Notes under the pieces: generated by a model | The model's database searches: none | Seen by the model: only the letters and a program-made list of their open reading frames with translations | Told to the model about the DNA's origin: nothing | NCBI GenBank assembly: GCA_000227505.4 | Contig: AGIF02000001.1 | Coordinates: 2,562,035-2,626,034, forward strand | Direction: 5' to 3' | Source: a gamma proteobacterium HIMB55 | GTDB lineage: Bacteria; Pseudomonadota; Gammaproteobacteria; Pseudomonadales; Halieaceae | DNA: 64,000 nt | Part shown: positions 1 to 9,555 of the stretch, piece after piece | How positions within the stretch are numbered: the first letter of the stretch is position 1 | Layout: each line of letters opens with the position of its first letter | Translations under genes and position numbers: made by a program

Positions 1-663
1 CAGGCAGCAGTTACCAATAATCTTGCGAACGCGAGTACGACAGCCTTCAAAGCTGATCTTTACTACGCGGAGAAAGAGTACTTGGGGTCGAATGAAAGCG
101 GCTCCTCCGCTGTCGATTTTGGTGCGGGCAATGTGTATGCCACAGGACGCGACCTTGATGTCGCGATTTCCGGGCCTGGCTGGATGCAAGTCTTAACACC
201 GACAGGCGAAGAGGTTCTAAGTCGACGTGGTGACTTGCGAGTTGACGCGCAGGGTAATTTGGTCGACGCATTACAGAACCAAATCCTGGGTGATGGCGGG
301 CCGATTACAGTGCTGCCCGGAAGTCGAGTGGCCATCGGTGCCGATGGCACCGTGTCATTTGTACCTATTGGTGAAACATCGCTAAGCACCAGCACCGCGG
401 GCCGCATTTTACTGGTTGATCCAGACCCTAATACGTTGACCAAAGGTTTGGATGGTTATGTCAGAGCCGATGCCACGGCCAACCTCGAGCCCTCCGCCGA
501 AGTGCAACTCGCAGTCGGCGCACTTGAGTCGTCAAACGTCAACCCAATTGCCAGCATGGTGCAAATGATCGAGTTATCACGGTCGTTCGAGAGCACTATC
601 AAAACAATGAAAACCGCCGATGAGCTGGACGCGTCTAGCGCCAGCCTCATGCGGCTTGAATAA
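1..663 (+). CDS. flgF: Flagellar proximal rod protein FlgF (5' truncated by window edge)
   Basis: FlgF forms part of the proximal rod of the flagellar basal body, exported by the flagellar type III system. The reading frame is open from base 1. Its first residues, [17 protein letters not shown], are the N-terminal rod/hook signature (NNLAN..T.GF type), so only about two dozen residues are missing. The C-terminus, MIELSRSFESTIKTMKTAD, is the matching C-terminal rod helix, and the Flg_bbr domains bracket a central FlgF/G beta region. 220 codons are visible before TAA. flgG follows 22 bp later in the same direction. Identity rests on the family signature and on the order flgF-G-H-I-J-K-L; FlgF and FlgG are paralogues, but position and length fit FlgF. 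Confidence 0.95.
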   Translation, partial: QAAVTNNLANASTTAFKADLYYAEKEYLGSNESGSSAVDFGAGNVYATGRDLDVAISGPGWMQVLTPTGEEVLSRRGDLRVDAQGNLVDALQNQILGDGGPITVLPGSRVAIGADGTVSFVPIGETSLSTSTAGRILLVDPDPNTLTKGLDGYVRADATANLEPSAEVQLAVGALESSNVNPIASMVQMIELSRSFESTIKTMKTADELDASSASLMRLE

Positions 664-685
664 GCCTTTATAAGGAGTCACGGAA

Positions 686-1471
686 ATGAGTCAGTCATTG
701 TGGATCGCTAAAACGGGATTGGATGCGCAGCAGACCAAGATGGCCACGATCTCTAACAACCTCGCCAATGCAAGTACAAACGGCTTTAAGCGTGGTAGAG
801 CCATTTTTGAAGACCTGCTGTATCAAAACGTTCGCCAGCCCGGTGCACAGTCCTCGCAGGACACGATGCTTCCTTCGGGGCTTCAGGTGGGAACAGGCAC
901 GCGCGTTGTCGCTACCGAGCGCCTGTTTACTCAGGGGAATTTGGTGCAAACAGGTAACGCGCTCGATCTTGCGGTTCAAGGTCGAGGGTTTCTTGAGGTT
1001 TTGATGCCCGACGGCTCGCAGGCGTTTACGCGTGATGGGTCAATGCACCTTAACGATCAAGGCATTCTGGTGACGTCTGCGGGTTATCAACTTCAGCCCC
1101 CTGTCACCATCCCGCAGGACGCGTTGAGCATTACGGTGGCCCCTGACGGTACGGTGTCAGTGCAGCAGCCTGGATCACCGCAGACCACGCAGGTCGGACT
1201 GATTCAGCTGACCGACTTTGTTAATCCGGCTGGCTTAGAAGCGAGAGGTGAGAACTTGTACCTGGAGACCGGTGCGAGCGGCACGCCACTGCCCGGTAAC
1301 CCGGGACTCAACGGTCTCGGGACACTCCAGCAGGGCTTCGTTGAGGGCTCAAACGTCAACGTGGTCGAGGAAATGGTCAACATGATCGAGACCCAGCGGG
1401 CCTATGAGATGAATTCCAAAGCCATCTCAACCGCTGACCAGATGTTGCAGTACGTCTCGCAGAATCTTTAA
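686..1471 (+). CDS. flgG: Flagellar distal rod protein FlgG
   Basis: FlgG is the distal rod protein that spans the periplasm between FlgF and the hook. The 261 residues match the usual FlgG length (about 260). The N-terminus [19 protein letters not shown] followed by [18 protein letters not shown] is the classic FlgG start, and the C-terminus ends [17 protein letters not shown] with a typical YVSQNL tail. ATG is preceded by AAGGAG. It sits between flgF and flgH in an operon-like run. Confidence 0.97.
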   Translation: MSQSLWIAKTGLDAQQTKMATISNNLANASTNGFKRGRAIFEDLLYQNVRQPGAQSSQDTMLPSGLQVGTGTRVVATERLFTQGNLVQTGNALDLAVQGRGFLEVLMPDGSQAFTRDGSMHLNDQGILVTSAGYQLQPPVTIPQDALSITVAPDGTVSVQQPGSPQTTQVGLIQLTDFVNPAGLEARGENLYLETGASGTPLPGNPGLNGLGTLQQGFVEGSNVNVVEEMVNMIETQRAYEMNSKAISTADQMLQYVSQNL

Positions 1472-1506
1472 GGAGCTTTCGCTGAGGTAGTTACCTTGGC
1501 CAAGGA

Positions 1507-2214
1507 ATGGTTATGGACACGCTAAAAACGACAGTTTGGGTTTTGCTCTCCGCTTCGATCATGACGGGGTGCGGTGGCATCGAGACGCGATCTCATCCGG
1601 CTTATGCGCCAATGGAGCCTATTGTCTACACGGACCCTAAAGAGGGTGAGAGTGCCGGCAGTCTTTACAACGAGCAGCGCGGCATGAGCCTTTTTGCCGA
1701 TACGCGCGCGCGCTCAGTAGGCGACATCATCAGCATTGTGCTCACCGAATCAACGCAAGCCTCGAAAAATGCAGGGACCGCGGTTGGTCGAGAGTCGAGT
1801 CTCTACGTTGCTCCGCCTACATTGTTTGGCCGTTCAAACCCGGATTTTGCGGTTAACGACATTACCAACTTAACGCTTGAGCAAAATATCGCAGCAAATT
1901 CAGAATTCACGGGCAACGGCTCCAGTAACCAGTCGAACTCACTCTCTGGTGCGATTGCGGTTCAGGTGGCACGTGTGCTGCCTAACGGAAATCTCATTGT
2001 GCAAGGCGAGAAGTGGCTGGCCCTCAATAAGGGCGAGGAGTTTATTCAGCTCCGTGGCATTGTCCGACCCGAGGACATCAGCGCTACCAACACCATTCCT
2101 TCAACGCTCGTGGCTGATGCCCGCATCTCTTATGGCGGCACCGGCATCATCGATCGCGTGAATTCACCGGGCTGGTTCTCTAAGTTTTTTAACAGCCCAC
2201 TGAACCCTTTCTAA
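1507..2214 (+). CDS. flgH: Flagellar L-ring lipoprotein FlgH
   Basis: FlgH is the outer-membrane lipoprotein that builds the L-ring bushing around the rod. The protein begins with a short hydrophobic signal and a lipobox-like MTGC around residue 22, predicting lipidation. Conserved FlgH features follow: [19 protein letters not shown] and, near the end, a [14 protein letters not shown] segment. At 235 residues it has normal length. ATG at 1507 has an in-frame ATG two codons later at 1513 that could also be used. flgI follows 10 bp downstream behind AAGGAGA. Confidence 0.95.
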   Translation: MVMDTLKTTVWVLLSASIMTGCGGIETRSHPAYAPMEPIVYTDPKEGESAGSLYNEQRGMSLFADTRARSVGDIISIVLTESTQASKNAGTAVGRESSLYVAPPTLFGRSNPDFAVNDITNLTLEQNIAANSEFTGNGSSNQSNSLSGAIAVQVARVLPNGNLIVQGEKWLALNKGEEFIQLRGIVRPEDISATNTIPSTLVADARISYGGTGIIDRVNSPGWFSKFFNSPLNPF

Positions 2215-2224
2215 GGAGACGATC

Positions 2225-3382
2225 ATGTTGAAACGCTCATTACTGCATCTCTCCAAACCCATCTTTTTGACCTTCGTGGGTTATTTAGCCTTGTTGGCTG
2301 TGCTCGCACTGGCGCTGCCGAAAGCGGCCCACGCCGAGCGTATTAAAGATATCGCTATGGTCGAAGGAGCTCGAACCAACCAGCTTATTGGCTTTGGTTT
2401 GGTGGTCGGCCTTGACGGCACGGGTGACCAGGTGACGCAGACCCAGTTTACGATTCAGGCCGCGCGCAGCATGTTGCAGCAGTTCGGCGTTAATTTGCCT
2501 CCTGGCGTAAACCCCCAGACGAAGAACATGGCCTCGGTCATGGTTACCGCAGAACTCCCGGCGTTTACCAAGCCCGGACAGCGAATGGACGTCACGGTTT
2601 CTTCGATTGGTAACGCTAAAAGTCTACGTGGTGGCGAGCTTCTGCTTACTCAGTTAAAAGGCGGTAACGGCGAGGTCTATGCCGTGGCCCAAGGTGGCTT
2701 GGTGGTCTCTGGCTTTGGTGCGGAGGGTACTGACGGCTCATCCATCAGTGTGAATACGAAGGCCTCCGGTCGCATTCCTAACGGTGCGCTTATTGAGCGT
2801 GAGGTAGGCAATGCGCTCGATGATGGCAGCAACCGCATTACCTTTAACCTGCACTCTGCCGACTTCACCACAGCCAAGAACATGGCCTCTGAAATCAATC
2901 GCATGATGGGCCCCGGCACTGCTGAGGCGCTCGACGCAGTCTCTATCTCAGTACTGGCACCCACGGATACCGCGCAGAAGGTGGCTTACCTCGCTGAGCT
3001 GGAGAACATCGAAGTTAGCAAAGCTAACAGCGCAGCAAAAATCATTGTGAATGCTCGTAGCGGCACCATTGTTATTGGCTCTGAGGTGGTGGTTAAACCT
3101 GCTGCGGTTGCAACAGGTAGCCTCACGGTCACAATCGATGAGTCCTTCGCGGTGTCGCAACCAGGGCCTTTTGCGGCCGGCGGAGATACTGCAGTTGTTC
3201 CGCAAAGCACGGTTAACGCTGAGCAGGAGGAAGCGAAGTTCTTCGTGATGGAAGGCGGTGTCAATTTACAAGACATCGTCGCCGCCATTAATAAAGTGGG
3301 CGCAGCGCCAGGTGATCTCATCGCCGTGCTTGAAGCGCTTCAACAGGCTGGCGCACTTAGTGCACAGATCATTGTGATCTAA
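2225..3382 (+). CDS. flgI: Flagellar P-ring protein FlgI
   Basis: FlgI polymerises in the periplasm as the peptidoglycan-associated P-ring. The first ~37 residues form a Sec signal peptide ending in AHA, and the mature protein starts [19 protein letters not shown]. The hallmark segment [14 protein letters not shown] follows, and the C-terminus ends with [16 protein letters not shown], typical of FlgI. At 385 residues it has family length. A separate chaperone (FlgA) would be needed and is not in this window. Confidence 0.97.
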   Translation: MLKRSLLHLSKPIFLTFVGYLALLAVLALALPKAAHAERIKDIAMVEGARTNQLIGFGLVVGLDGTGDQVTQTQFTIQAARSMLQQFGVNLPPGVNPQTKNMASVMVTAELPAFTKPGQRMDVTVSSIGNAKSLRGGELLLTQLKGGNGEVYAVAQGGLVVSGFGAEGTDGSSISVNTKASGRIPNGALIEREVGNALDDGSNRITFNLHSADFTTAKNMASEINRMMGPGTAEALDAVSISVLAPTDTAQKVAYLAELENIEVSKANSAAKIIVNARSGTIVIGSEVVVKPAAVATGSLTVTIDESFAVSQPGPFAAGGDTAVVPQSTVNAEQEEAKFFVMEGGVNLQDIVAAINKVGAAPGDLIAVLEALQQAGALSAQIIVI

Positions 3383-3391
3383 GGACGTGTG

Positions 3392-3841
3392 ATGAGCGGC
3401 GCAATCTACAACGATTTCTCACAATTCTCGGCGCTTCGAGCAGACGCAGCGCAGAACCCGAACGCGGCACTTGAGGAAGTCGCCGCGCAGTTTGAATCTA
3501 TTTTCTTGCAGCAAATGCTGAAGTCTATGCGCGATGCGACCGTCAAAAGTGACTTGTTCGACTCTTCGCAAATGGAGACTTACCAAAGCATGGCGGATCA
3601 GCAGCTTGCGCTTCAGCTAGCCGAGCAGGGCGGTATTGGCCTTGCGCGCATGATGGTTGAGCAAATGCAAACCAGTGGTCTTGTTGAGGAAGCAAAGGGT
3701 TCTGATGGGGCTACAAGCTCTGACTTAAAAAGCGCTGAATCAAAGAGTTTTGAATTAAAAGGTTCGGAATCAACAGCGCCTAGAAGTAAGGAATTCCGTC
3801 TGGAAGTCGCTAATGCTTACGAACTCAGGAGCGATGACTAA
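3392..3841 (+). CDS. flgJ: Rod-cap protein FlgJ, rod domain only
   Basis: FlgJ caps and assembles the rod. The visible protein is about 149 residues and covers only the N-terminal rod-binding domain (EEVAAQFESIFLQQMLKSMR, then a QLALQLAEQGGIGLARMM segment). The C-terminal glucosaminidase domain that gammaproteobacterial FlgJ usually carries is absent; the gene ends in a Ser/Lys/Glu-rich tail. ATG at 3392 is preferred over GTG at 3389 because AAGGA sits at 3381-3385. The stop codon overlaps the flgK ATG (TAATG). Another cell-wall hydrolase presumably opens the peptidoglycan for the rod. Confidence 0.93.
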   Translation: MSGAIYNDFSQFSALRADAAQNPNAALEEVAAQFESIFLQQMLKSMRDATVKSDLFDSSQMETYQSMADQQLALQLAEQGGIGLARMMVEQMQTSGLVEEAKGSDGATSSDLKSAESKSFELKGSESTAPRSKEFRLEVANAYELRSDD

Positions 3842-5478
3842 TGTCTAATATTTTTGATGTCGGCTCGTCCGCGCTCACAGCGTTGCAGCGCGCTATTTCG
3901 ACGACCGGTAATAACATCGCCAACGTAAATACAGAGGGCTACAGCCGACAGGAAGTCGAGTTTCGCTCGCGTAACCCTGATTCATTAGGCGGTCACCAGA
4001 TTGGCACAGGTGTCGAGGTCACCTCGATTCGCCGTGCATACGATCAATTTATTACTGTTGATATTCAGGCGAGAGCCAGCTCTTCAGGCTATTACAGCCT
4101 TTACGCCAGCACAGCCTCACAAATCGATAATCTGATGGCCGACCCTGCGACCAGTATTTCCTCTGCCATGGATCAGTTTTTTGCCAGCATGGAAGCCGTC
4201 GCGAATAGCCCGACCTCACAACCTGAACGCCAGGTCATGCTGTCCGAGGCGCAAACCTTGGCTAATCGCTTTAATTATGTCGACGCACGGTTAAGTGAGC
4301 TCGCTGAGGACATGAACCAGCGCATGGGTGTGTTTGTCGAGGATATTAATCGTCACTTAAGCGACGTGGCCGCACTTAACGAGCAGATTAAGCGTCTAGA
4401 GCGCCGCCCTGCCGGCTCACCAAATGAGTTGTTAGACGAGCGTGATCGCATCATCGAAAGTCTCTCGAAAATCATGCGGGTAGACGCTAGAAGCCAGGAA
4501 GATGGCTCCATCAACTTGTATTCAGCGAGCGGACATCGGCTGGTTAGCCAAGCAGGTGCTGAGACACTGCGCATAGCCCCCGGCGTCTTCGCCGACGGTC
4601 CCGTTCAAATATTTGTTTCGGGCGCAGGACAAGCACTGTCAGAGCTGACCGATCACTCATTGGGCGGTGAGTTGGGGGCGGCCCTCGATGTATCGACCAA
4701 TATGATCGATCGCGCACGCAGAGAAATAGGTCTCGTTGCAATGGGCCTCAGCGCTAACTTCAATATTCAGCACAAAGCGGGCGCCACCCTTAATCAAACG
4801 GCAGGAGGCGATTTCTTCTCCTCGATTCTTCCCGTGACCACTGCGGCCATTGGCAACTCGGGCACGACTAACGTCTCGGCGACGATCGATAATACGTCGG
4901 AGTTAACCGGTGCGTCTTACCGCGTGGATTACACCGACAGCGTGGTTACCGTGACGAACCTCGTAACGGGCGACGCACAAGAAATAAACGGAACGGTCAT
5001 AACGCTCGAGGGCGTTCGTTTCGAAGTGAGTCCGTTTTCAAACTTAACCGACGGTGACAGTTTCGTTGTTGAGCCGACAGGGCGAGCGGCGGCCAGCATA
5101 GGTGTTGATATCACCGACACGTCAGAGATCGCCGCGGCAAATCTGGGCGGTAGCGTGGGTGATAACCGCAACATGCTCAGCCTCATTGCCCTTCGCGAGT
5201 CCAACAACCTTAAGGGTGGCACGCAAAGCGTCTACGACATTTACAACAATGCCGTCTCGCAGGTTGCCGTGGACACACGCAGCGCAAAGGCCAACGCAGA
5301 AACCGAAGAATCGCTATTGAACTCGGTGAAGGATCAACGCGCCAGCATTACCGGAGTGAACCTTGAGGAAGAAGCGGCGAACCTTATTCGTTACCAGCAA
5401 GCCTACCAAGCAGCGGCACAGATCATTACTACTGCGAACGATATGTTCGACACCTTATTGAGGGCGACTTCACGATGA
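3841..5478 (+). CDS. flgK: Hook-associated protein 1 FlgK
   Basis: FlgK is the first hook-filament junction protein, exported after the substrate switch. The N-terminus (NIFDVGSSALTALQRAIS, then GNNIANVNTEGYSRQEVEF) and the C-terminus (VNLEEEAANLIRYQQAYQAA) are diagnostic. At 545 residues it is mid-range for FlgK. It starts on the overlapping ATG of the flgJ stop codon and overlaps flgL by 4 bp (ATGA), indicating translational coupling. Confidence 0.97.
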   Translation: MSNIFDVGSSALTALQRAISTTGNNIANVNTEGYSRQEVEFRSRNPDSLGGHQIGTGVEVTSIRRAYDQFITVDIQARASSSGYYSLYASTASQIDNLMADPATSISSAMDQFFASMEAVANSPTSQPERQVMLSEAQTLANRFNYVDARLSELAEDMNQRMGVFVEDINRHLSDVAALNEQIKRLERRPAGSPNELLDERDRIIESLSKIMRVDARSQEDGSINLYSASGHRLVSQAGAETLRIAPGVFADGPVQIFVSGAGQALSELTDHSLGGELGAALDVSTNMIDRARREIGLVAMGLSANFNIQHKAGATLNQTAGGDFFSSILPVTTAAIGNSGTTNVSATIDNTSELTGASYRVDYTDSVVTVTNLVTGDAQEINGTVITLEGVRFEVSPFSNLTDGDSFVVEPTGRAAASIGVDITDTSEIAAANLGGSVGDNRNMLSLIALRESNNLKGGTQSVYDIYNNAVSQVAVDTRSAKANAETEESLLNSVKDQRASITGVNLEEEAANLIRYQQAYQAAAQIITTANDMFDTLLRATSR

Positions 5479-6371
5479 TTGGGCGTATGTCTTCAATGCA
5501 GCTGCACCAGGGCAGTCTCGATGTAATTCTTGATGCGCAGGCAAGGCTTCAGCGGACTCAGGAGGAATTGGCTACTGGAAAGCGTGTGCTCAACCCGTCC
5601 GATGATCCTATTGCGGCAAGTCAGATAATGACGATCCAAAGCGAACTTTCGCGTATTGAGACGCTGCAAAAGAATGCCAATCACGCTTACTCAGAGCTCT
5701 CACTCGCAGAGAGCACCGTTGGGGGTGTTCAAGATGCCCTGCAGCGAGTTAGAGAGCTTGCCATTCGCGGCAATAACGATGCATTGGGTGTTGAAGAAAA
5801 GGCGATGATTGCTGCCGAAATTGACGGTTTGCGGACTCAAATCATGTCACTCGCCAATAGTAAGAGTGCCTCTGGTGAATACATATTTGCAGGCTTTTCT
5901 TCTAATCAGGCGGCCTACACCGAGGATAACGGCGTCATAAGCTATCAAGGCGATGACAACGCTCGCGAGGTCAATTTGTCCACGTCAACAACCATCAAAA
6001 CACGACTCTCTGGTACTCAGATCTTCGGTGCTGACGGTGCTGGGCTTTTCGATGCGCTCACCTCTCTCGCAGCGAGCTTACGATCGAATGATCGTGTGAC
6101 CTTTGAAACGGCCTTTGACGCACTGGATGCGTCAATGAGCATAGTATCAAATGCACGAAGCACGCTGGGTGTTCGAATGAACCAGGTTAGCGAGCAGCAG
6201 TCGCTCAACGAGAGCTTTAACCTCCAGCTCACCAAGACGCTATCCGGCCTCGAAGACCTCGATTATGCAAGGGCGATCAGTGACATGAACCTGCAGTTAG
6301 TCGCACTGGAAGCCGCGCAGCAGGCGTATACGCAATCTCAGTCAACATCTCTGTTCGACTATTTGCGCTAG
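5475..6371 (+). CDS. flgL: Hook-associated protein 3 FlgL
   Basis: FlgL is the second hook-filament junction protein and belongs to the flagellin superfamily. It has 298 residues, with an N-terminal flagellin-like helix containing TGKRVLNPSDDPIAAS and a C-terminal LQLVALEAAQQAYTQSQS helix. It overlaps flgK by 4 bp and ends the flg operon segment. No strong terminator follows; only a weak 5-bp stem lies at 6420-6437. Confidence 0.96.
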   Translation: MIGRMSSMQLHQGSLDVILDAQARLQRTQEELATGKRVLNPSDDPIAASQIMTIQSELSRIETLQKNANHAYSELSLAESTVGGVQDALQRVRELAIRGNNDALGVEEKAMIAAEIDGLRTQIMSLANSKSASGEYIFAGFSSNQAAYTEDNGVISYQGDDNAREVNLSTSTTIKTRLSGTQIFGADGAGLFDALTSLAASLRSNDRVTFETAFDALDASMSIVSNARSTLGVRMNQVSEQQSLNESFNLQLTKTLSGLEDLDYARAISDMNLQLVALEAAQQAYTQSQSTSLFDYLR

Positions 6372-6512
6372 TTCCTGTTAAACACCCGTTCTCTGCAGCA
6401 AATTTCTAAAATCACCTGTGGTCTCAGGCGACAGACCTTACAAAAATCGGGTTTCTCTGAAGGTGGTCCGATCCTTCTCTTGTGAGTGACCGCACATTTT
6501 TTTCGATATCGC

Positions 6513-6539
6513 TAAAGATTCGTTGGAAGCATCCGCTAA
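6513..6539 (+). promoter_or_regulatory. FliA (sigma-28) promoter of fliC
   Basis: TAAAGATT (6513-6520), 11 bp, then TCCGCTAA (6532-6539). This matches the FliA consensus TAAAGTTT-N11-GCCGATAA at 7/8 and 6/8 positions with exact spacing. It lies about 60 bp upstream of the flagellin start in a 228-bp intergenic region that otherwise holds no gene. It fits late-class control of flagellin. Confidence 0.8.
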
Positions 6540-6599
6540 TCCTAGTGAGCAACGGGAGACATGGGGTCTCCTAAGCTTTAACAACTTAGGAGGTGCGTC

Positions 6600-7538
6600 A
6601 TGCCACTCACAGTTAATACAAACGTTGCATCACTCGCTGCTCAGCGGTCGATGCTTTCAACTAACAGCGCTCTTGAAACGTCTTTCGAGCGTCTTTCTAC
6701 CGGTAAGCGAATTAATTCCGCAGCAGATGATGCAGCTGGTTTGGCAGTTTCTCAGTCACTCACTTCATCCATTAACGGAATGAATCAGGCCATTCGTAAC
6801 ACTAACGACGGCATCTCCGCCGCTCAAATTGCCGAGGGTGCTCTCGCAGAAGTAACAGACATTCTCCAGCGCATGCGTGATTTGGCTGTGCAAGCTAATA
6901 CAGGGTTTTTGTCATCTACTGAGAAGGGCTTTCTGCAGTCTGAGCAGGTGAAGCTTGAAACAGCTCTCGATAATGTGGTTGGTGCTGCCAAGTTCAGCGA
7001 CACCGCGCTATTCGGCGCAACCGCCGAATCAACTGGCTTTACTTTCCAAACAGGTGCTGCACGCGGTGATACCTCGTCGTTCACAACCAAGGTGATTAGT
7101 TCGACTGATATCGCCTACGAGAAAACTGCGGGCGTACAAGCTACGATCAATCTTTCACTCATTGACTTGACCGAGGCTAACTCAGGAAGTGCTCACGTCG
7201 CGCCGGATGGCACAGATGATACATCGTCAGGTGTTGACGACACTTATGCGCGAGGCACGGGTCCTAATGGAGCCATCGCTGATATCGACCTCGCAATCGA
7301 TGCTATCAGCAGCCTCCGCGCTGACTTGGGTGCGGCAATGTCGGAATTTGAGTCGACGGTGAGAAATCTCGCTAACGTAACGCAGAACACAGAAGCTGCC
7401 CGATCGCGAATCATGGACACTGATTACGCCGCTGAAACTGCGAATCTGACTAAAAACCAGATTTTGCAGCAGGCTTCAACGTCGATTCTTGCTCAGGCGA
7501 ATCAGCAGCCTCAGTCAGTATTGGCACTGCTTCAGTAG
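6600..7538 (+). CDS. fliC: Flagellin FliC
   Basis: This is the structural filament protein. The D0/D1 N-terminus (MPLTVNTNVASLAAQRSM, then FERLSTGKRINSAADDAAG) and the C-terminal helix (ARSRIMDTDYAAETANLT, then ILAQANQQPQSVLALLQ) are textbook flagellin. At 312 residues it is a short flagellin with a small variable centre. ATG follows AGGAGG at 6589-6594. It has its own FliA promoter and an intrinsic terminator, so it forms a single-gene unit. Only one flagellin copy is in this window. Confidence 0.98.
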   Translation: MPLTVNTNVASLAAQRSMLSTNSALETSFERLSTGKRINSAADDAAGLAVSQSLTSSINGMNQAIRNTNDGISAAQIAEGALAEVTDILQRMRDLAVQANTGFLSSTEKGFLQSEQVKLETALDNVVGAAKFSDTALFGATAESTGFTFQTGAARGDTSSFTTKVISSTDIAYEKTAGVQATINLSLIDLTEANSGSAHVAPDGTDDTSSGVDDTYARGTGPNGAIADIDLAIDAISSLRADLGAAMSEFESTVRNLANVTQNTEAARSRIMDTDYAAETANLTKNQILQQASTSILAQANQQPQSVLALLQ

Positions 7539-7559
7539 TCGATTGATCGATAAAATTAT

Positions 7560-7582
7560 GGGGCTGATTTCAGCCCCTTTTT
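7560..7582 (+). terminator. Rho-independent terminator of fliC
   Basis: The perfect 8-bp stem GGGGCTGA/TCAGCCCC with a 2-nt loop is followed by a run of T (7578-7582). It lies 22 bp after the fliC stop and separates the highly expressed flagellin from flaG. Confidence 0.9.
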
Positions 7583-7614
7583 CGGCTTCAACATAACGAT
7601 AGTGGGAGGTGTAT

Positions 7615-8004
7615 ATGGTTGACGGAGTCAGTGGCGTCGCTGAAAAGCCACCCATTACAGCGCAACCCGTACAACAGTCGGTACAGAAGCCTTCGAACCG
7701 GTCTGCAGAAGTGCGACACGCAGAACAGAAGGTTGAGTCAACCTTTGACTTTGAAGCGCTCGCTGAGGCGGTTGCAAGAGTTCAGGAATATTCGGACATG
7801 GTCTCGGGTAGAGCCCTGAATTTCTCAATTGATAATCAGTTGAAGCGCTCTGTGATAACTGTAGTGGATTCGGAGACGGAGTCGCTTGTTCGCCAAATTC
7901 CCTCTGAGGAATTATTAGAGGTCGCGCGGCTACTCAAAAACCAACAGGCCGAGTCTGAGCGCGCTAGCACCGTTCGTGGCTTAATTTTCGATTCTCAAAC
8001 GTAG
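7615..8004 (+). CDS. flaG: FlaG family flagellar protein
   Basis: FlaG is a small protein found between flagellin and fliD in polar flagellates; it affects filament length in known systems. The 129 residues have a disordered N-terminus and the conserved C-terminal FlaG core (LNFSIDNQLKRSVITVVDS, then LVRQIPSEELLEVARLL). ATG at 7615 is chosen over GTG at 7609 because GGGAGG lies at 7604-7609. No separate promoter was found, so it may depend on read-through from fliC. Confidence 0.9.
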   Translation: MVDGVSGVAEKPPITAQPVQQSVQKPSNRSAEVRHAEQKVESTFDFEALAEAVARVQEYSDMVSGRALNFSIDNQLKRSVITVVDSETESLVRQIPSEELLEVARLLKNQQAESERASTVRGLIFDSQT

Positions 8005-8014
8005 GCCTGGAAAG

Positions 8015-8031
8015 TTGGCCTGATAGTTGCT
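8015..8031 (+). promoter_or_regulatory. Sigma-54 promoter of fliD-fliS-fliT
   Basis: TTGGCCTGATAGTTGCT has GG at 8017-8018 and GC at 8029-8030, separated by exactly 10 bp, matching the TGGC-N7-TTGCW pattern. The expected transcript start is near 8042, about 35 bp before the fliD ATG. In Pseudomonas aeruginosa fliD is also a FleQ/sigma-54 target. A single TTTGAC half site at 8054-8059 is the only activator-like sequence seen nearby. Confidence 0.8.
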
Positions 8032-8076
8032 TTCACTCTCTGTGAGACGGCAATTTGACGCTCGTCTGGAGGAAGA

Positions 8077-9528
8077 ATGCCAACACTTGGAATTTACGGA
8101 AGCGGCTTAGATACAAACGCAATTGTTGCCGCTTTGGTAAACGCGGAGGTCGCTCCTTTAACGGCAAGGCTGGATCGGCAGGAGCGGGAGCGCAACGCCG
8201 AATTATCCTCACTGGGTGGTTTGAAAGCATCGCTCTCTTCCATCGAATCGTCGTTAGAAACGCTAGAAGACGGTACGGCGTTTGATGCTTTGACTATCTC
8301 GTCACCAAGCGAGGTTTCCGTGACTCAGTCAGGGACTGCCTCTGCGGGTCGCTTTGAGATGAGTGTCACAAACCTGGCTTCGGCACACTCACTTTATTCG
8401 GCTTCTTTTGCAGCAACCACAACTGAGGTAGGCACAGGCACGCTTACCATTGATATTGGCACACCGACGTACGTTTCGGGTTCGGCAGGCGCTTACTCGG
8501 GCTTTTCTTCAAGCACCACAACGAACATCACAATTGATTCAACCAACAACACGGTAGCGGGTATACGAGACGCAATTAATGATGCCGACGCTGGGGTTAC
8601 CGCGGCTATTTTATTAGATGGCAGTAATGTCAGATTGGTTGTGTCCTCAAATGACACAGGCGCTTCAAACGCTGTAGCCATTAGTGTTTCCGATGGAGAC
8701 GGTGCAAACACAGATGCTTCGGGTTTGTCTCAGTTGGCCTATCACTACGACAGTACGACCGCAGCACATGTAGGTAATTTAACCGAAAGCCAGGCAGCGG
8801 AAGATGCATCGTTTTCACTTAACGGAATCGCATTGACTAATGCTAGCAATTCAATCAGCGGGTTGATCGACGGTTTAGATTTTACGCTCAATGATGTCAC
8901 CACTTCAGCGGTTAATGTCGTAGTCGAGCAGGATCAAGCTGCAATCATCGACGATATTGAAGCTTTCGTTGATGCATACAATGCCTATCAATCGAGTCTC
9001 GCGAGGTCGATGAGTTACGACGAGGTTAATGGCGGTGGTGTCTTTCAGGGCGACTCGATGGCCCGACAATTATCTGCTGCACTTCGGAAATCCCTAACGG
9101 ATGAGGTAACGGGCCTTAGCGGGAGTACGACACTGCTCTCAACCATTGGCATCACGGCTGATCGGTATGGCCAGTTATCGATCGACTCAACTGAGCTAAC
9201 AAGCGCACTCTCTACCAATGCGACAGCTGTTAGAGAGTTTTTTGCAGGTGATGGCACTAACGATGGGCTATCTAAACGGATACTCGATACCGCTGATATT
9301 TACACCAATAGTTCGACAGGTCTGATCGTTTCACGTGAGACGAGTATCCAGTCCTTACTCGATAAGGTGGACGACGATCGCTTGGTCATTGAGCGGCGTA
9401 TGGCGTCCCTTGAAACTCGTTACTTACGCCAGTTCACGGCAATGGATGCCCTAGTGGGCCAATTGCAATCAACGAGTGATTTCTTAACTAATCAACTGAA
9501 GAATATACCGGGGCAGAACTCCGATTAG
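8077..9528 (+). CDS. fliD: Filament cap protein FliD (HAP2)
   Basis: FliD caps the growing filament and folds incoming flagellin. The 483 residues have the FliD N-domain (ATG then GIYGSGLDTNAIVAALVNAE) and the FliD C-domain (LDKVDDDRLVIERRMASLE, then QFTAMDALVGQLQSTSDFL). ATG at 8077 follows GGAGGAAG. Downstream fliS and fliT are close, giving a fliD-S-T unit. Confidence 0.96.
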   Translation: MPTLGIYGSGLDTNAIVAALVNAEVAPLTARLDRQERERNAELSSLGGLKASLSSIESSLETLEDGTAFDALTISSPSEVSVTQSGTASAGRFEMSVTNLASAHSLYSASFAATTTEVGTGTLTIDIGTPTYVSGSAGAYSGFSSSTTTNITIDSTNNTVAGIRDAINDADAGVTAAILLDGSNVRLVVSSNDTGASNAVAISVSDGDGANTDASGLSQLAYHYDSTTAAHVGNLTESQAAEDASFSLNGIALTNASNSISGLIDGLDFTLNDVTTSAVNVVVEQDQAAIIDDIEAFVDAYNAYQSSLARSMSYDEVNGGGVFQGDSMARQLSAALRKSLTDEVTGLSGSTTLLSTIGITADRYGQLSIDSTELTSALSTNATAVREFFAGDGTNDGLSKRILDTADIYTNSSTGLIVSRETSIQSLLDKVDDDRLVIERRMASLETRYLRQFTAMDALVGQLQSTSDFLTNQLKNIPGQNSD

Positions 9529-9555
9529 CGGAGTGACGGGGAAAAGGAGTAAACA

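Noticed and set aside
6420..6437. Terminator after flgL
   Set aside because: 5-bp stem (GGTCT/AGACC) with an 8-nt loop and no T-run.
7539..7614. FliA promoter before flaG (ATCGATAA near 7553)
   Set aside because: No TAAA-type -35 element at the required spacing.
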